Shown: piece after piece, positions 4,237-6,781 of the stretch
How positions within the stretch are numbered: position 1 is the stretch's first letter
How the letters are laid out: every line of letters begins with the position of its first letter
Assembly: GCA_024689285.1 (NCBI GenBank)
Contig: JAILDR010000044.1
Span: forward strand, 1-6,781
Source: Bacteroidales bacterium
Lineage (GTDB): Bacteria > Bacteroidota > Bacteroidia > Bacteroidales > F082
Reading direction: 5' to 3'
Length of the DNA: 6,781 nt
Notes under the pieces: model-generated
What the model was told of the DNA's origin: nothing
What the model saw: only the letters and a program-made list of their open reading frames with translations
Database searches by the model: none
Position numbers and translations under genes: made by a program

Positions 4237-6781
4237 AGGTTTGTTTTTGATACAATTTGAACAGTTCCGCCACGCATTCGCTTTCCTGGAAGGTTGATTT
4301 CACAGGGAATCCATATGCCTGCATCACAGCGCGGTCGTTCTCCTGATGGGCTTTTCTGAGTTCAGGCGGCATAGCTGCTTCATCATATAAGTCTGCAAGG
4401 CTGCAATCTGGGAACTTGGCGCGAACGTCAAGGATAGCTTGCGCCATTTGCTCAATTTTTGCCTTTTGCGCTTCAGTGGGATTCGGCCAAGGGAAGTTAT
4501 TATAGACGATGGTATTGCTGTAGTTATAATCGCTCTTCAATCGTCCGCAAGTGGCTCGGGTCCATGCCATATGTACATTGGATGTTAAAACGCCGAAATG
4601 ATAAAGGGAAGCACCTTGCATAAAATACAATTTGTTGCCCGGAATGATCTCATTAGAGAGAAAATCGATGGGAATAAATCTTCTTCTTTCAGAAGAAACA
4701 GTTGGCAAAGCAATATAGTTGCTCATCGGCTCTCTTATCTCATCGAAAAGCGTTGGCGTTTCAGCTTTTTGGCGTGTGGCCGCTTTGCTGCTTTTCAGTC
4801 GGAACTCGCGAACCTTTTGAACTCGTTCCATCACTTGATGACATTGGCGCAGCAACGCTGGACTTGCATCTTTTAGCCACAAGCAATAACGCGGCTTGCG
4901 CTCAATGAAATCCTTGCCCATCATAAACGGACGAATCAACGGTGTAGCTTGCGGCTCGTGTGCCAAAATCTCTTCCTTTTCCTCGATCGAAAGAATCAGA
5001 TTGCCGTCATCCGTTGGTTGACATCCACGCACAAACGGCGGAACATCACACATAGGACGTGTCCTTTTCTCGATAAACATATTGGGCGCATCCAACAGAT
5101 ATCCGTTGATATTTGAAGCTTGAACGGGTTGTCCTTCTGAAAGATAGATGGTCTTTTGCTTCTCATTGGGCGATGCGGAAAAGCCCAACACCACGCAATG
5201 CACATGCGCCTTGATGTCGGCTTCGCTGTCCCAGCGGAAAGTACGGTAGGCAAAATCGAAATGGATGCCATATTGCTCAAAGAGCGGCTTCCATATTGCC
5301 GCCACTTGCTCGCCCTGAGTTATGGAATTGGTGGAAACAAGGGCAGCGCGAATTTTAGGATTATGCAACATCAGTTGCGCTGATTTGAGATACCAACCCG
5401 CCACATAATCGATATTGCTTCCAAAGCCCTTCATAATAGCAGCCAAATCTTCTTTTTGCTCCTTGCTTTGGAACGAATAACCCACGAACGGTGGATTGCC
5501 CATGATGTAATCAAAATCTACATGATAGGTCGTTGCTTCTTTTCTTGGACGAGTTACCGCTTCATTGGTATGAATCTCAATATTGTTGTAATACATCATC
5601 GCTTCGCCGGCAATGGTAGGGCTGGTTTCATCAAAGTCGGTATAAACAACAGCGTGGTGGGCAAAAACTTTTGGAACATTATCCACCAACTCCCATTCAT
5701 CCCACGGAACTCGCAACGCATTCCCCTCCTTGATGTTGGCATAGCTCTTCAACGGCAGGAAATCAATATCATGCTGGACAATGCGCTCTGTCTCAGCAAG
5801 CATCTGTGCCTCACTTATCCATAAGGCGGTAGTGGCTACGGTTACTGCAAAGTCATTGATTTCGATCCCATAGAACTGGTTGATGCTCACCTTGACAGGG
5901 TTATGGAATTCACCCATCATCATCTGTCCATGATACTTTTCGCGAAGCACCTCGTTCTCCAATCGGCGCAAACTTAGATAGGTCTCAGTCAGGAAATTGC
6001 CGCTGCCGCAAGCAGGGTCGAGGAAAGTCAGCGATGCCAGCTTGTCTTGATAGGCATCAAGCTTTTTACACCTCGTCTTCTCCACCTTCTCCTCCAAAAT
6101 CTCATTCAACTCACGATGCAAGTCGTTCAAGAAAAGCGGGTCTATCACCTTGTGGATATTCTCAATACTGGTGTAATGCATTCCGCCGCTACGTCTCGTC
6201 TCGGGGTTCAGGGTCGATTCAAACACAGCTCCGAAGATGGTAGGCGAAATCTCACTCCAGTCGAAGTCGAGGCTTGCGTTTTGGAGCAAGGTCTGTTTCA
6301 ATCCCTCTGTGAATTGAGGTATTTCAATCTCCTCCTCAAACAAACCTCCGTTGGTATAAGGGAAAGCCTTCAGGTCCTCTTTCAGATACTTGCTGCGGTT
6401 CACTAAAGGCGTGTTCAATATTTTGAAAAGCTTCAACAAAGCATCGCTGAGGTCTTCGGCAGAATAACTGTTGAGGTAATCATGGAACTGGTCGTGCCTG
6501 AATATCCCCGCATCTTCGGCATAGAGGCAGAACACGATGCGGACGCACAGGATGTTGAGCCAGCGCAAAGCCTCGGGCGAATTGTCGTTATACTGCTTCA
6601 GCAACGCCTCGTAAATCTTTCCCACAATCTCACCGGCTTTCATCGACACCTGCATCTCCTTGGTCAAGTGCTCGCTCTTTACATCCACGAGAAACTGCAA
6701 GCGATAATATTCCTTGCCCAAATCCTTCAGGAAGATCTGCTCAGGCTCGCCGTTGGGCTGCTCCATGTCGTAGACCAGGAA
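4229..6781 (-). CDS. MmeI-like type IIL restriction-modification enzyme, main part (methyltransferase, specificity)
   Basis: This encodes residues 127-976; residues 1-126 lie at 519-142, and 1-141 repeats this piece. The complete protein (976 residues; MmeI has about 919) cuts DNA at a distance from its site and methylates adenine on the same site in one polypeptide. A helical linker region follows the nuclease domain (about 175-325). The N6-adenine methyltransferase has MHYTS (327-331), motif I FLDPACGSGNFL (379-390), GIEINDF (431-437) and catalytic motif IV NPPF (555-558). The target-recognition region (about 610-880) is followed by the family signature WTRATCGRLKSDYNYS and YNNFPWP (866-893) and a C-terminal helical domain. 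All catalytic motifs are intact. An ATG at 6766 exists but is internal: the frame continues to the window edge and on at 141 leftwards. The gene is GC-rich at its 5' end and AT-rich around the recognition region. The DNA target cannot be deduced by eye. Confidence 0.94.
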   Translation of the reverse strand, partial: FLVYDMEQPNGEPEQIFLKDLGKEYYRLQFLVDVKSEHLTKEMQVSMKAGEIVGKIYEALLKQYNDNSPEALRWLNILCVRIVFCLYAEDAGIFRHDQFHDYLNSYSAEDLSDALLKLFKILNTPLVNRSKYLKEDLKAFPYTNGGLFEEEIEIPQFTEGLKQTLLQNASLDFDWSEISPTIFGAVFESTLNPETRRSGGMHYTSIENIHKVIDPLFLNDLHRELNEILEEKVEKTRCKKLDAYQDKLASLTFLDPACGSGNFLTETYLSLRRLENEVLREKYHGQMMMGEFHNPVKVSINQFYGIEINDFAVTVATTALWISEAQMLAETERIVQHDIDFLPLKSYANIKEGNALRVPWDEWELVDNVPKVFAHHAVVYTDFDETSPTIAGEAMMYYNNIEIHTNEAVTRPRKEATTYHVDFDYIMGNPPFVGYSFQSKEQKEDLAAIMKGFGSNIDYVAGWYLKSAQLMLHNPKIRAALVSTNSITQGEQVAAIWKPLFEQYGIHFDFAYRTFRWDSEADIKAHVHCVVLGFSASPNEKQKTIYLSEGQPVQASNINGYLLDAPNMFIEKRTRPMCDVPPFVRGCQPTDDGNLILSIEEKEEILAHEPQATPLIRPFMMGKDFIERKPRYCLWLKDASPALLRQCHQVMERVQKVREFRLKSSKAATRQKAETPTLFDEIREPMSNYIALPTVSSERRRFIPIDFLSNEIIPGNKLYFMQGASLYHFGVLTSNVHMAWTRATCGRLKSDYNYSNTIVYNNFPWPNPTEAQKAKIEQMAQAILDVRAKFPDCSLADLYDEAAMPPELRKAHQENDRAVMQAYGFPVKSTFQESECVAELFKLYQKQTFT
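6641..6781. repeat. Terminal direct repeat, right copy (circular-contig overlap)
   Basis: This is an exact 141-base copy of the window start. Dropping one copy and joining base 6640 to base 1 restores a continuous reading frame through the MmeI-like gene. Confidence 0.95.

Noticed and set aside
6764..6766. ATG at 6766 as the start of the restriction gene
   Set aside because: The reading frame stays open upstream to the window end and continues from 141 to 519 on the circle with the conserved nuclease domain; the ATG is an internal Met (residue 132).

Overview
The window is best read as one circular molecule (or a closed assembly loop) of 6640 bp, cut open at an arbitrary point. Bases 1-141 are identical to bases 6641-6781. 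Joining the two ends fuses two pieces of a minus-strand gene, in frame, into one complete 976-residue protein. The circle appears to come from a member of the Bacteroidales, possibly Prevotella-like. Several genes lack a Shine-Dalgarno sequence and are preceded by TAnnTTTG boxes, the -7 element of that group, and the proteins resemble Bacteroidales families. The exact host is an inference.

Layout on the circle. The minus strand carries one large gene, an MmeI-like (type IIL) single-chain restriction-modification enzyme. Its 5' end lies at 519 and its 3' end at 4229, and it runs through the window junction. A 444-bp divergent intergenic region (520-963) separates it from the plus-strand genes. 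This region holds the restriction gene's promoter, two inverted arrays of three GTGAAAC-type heptamers and an AT-rich middle. The plus strand then carries, in order: an unrecognised 436-residue protein with an N-terminal membrane anchor and an acidic tract; a WYL-domain transcriptional regulator; a stand-alone HIRAN-domain protein; a 27-codon ORF overlapping an orphan HicB-like protein; and two tiny single-pass membrane peptides of 31 and 38 residues. The last peptide gene overlaps the tail of the restriction gene by 8 bp, convergently.

How the parts may work together. The membrane-protein gene and the HIRAN gene, on either side of the WYL regulator gene, share a 61-bp ungapped promoter module (48 of 61 bases identical). 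Its best-conserved downstream part forms an imperfect dyad, so both genes are plausible targets of one regulator, and the WYL protein is the obvious candidate. WYL regulators are often found beside anti-phage genes, HIRAN domains bind DNA, and the MmeI-like enzyme is a self-contained restriction system. The content therefore looks like a compact defence cassette. I see no replication initiator, relaxase, integrase or transposase, so how such a circle would be maintained is the main open question. I see no tRNA, rRNA or CRISPR array.
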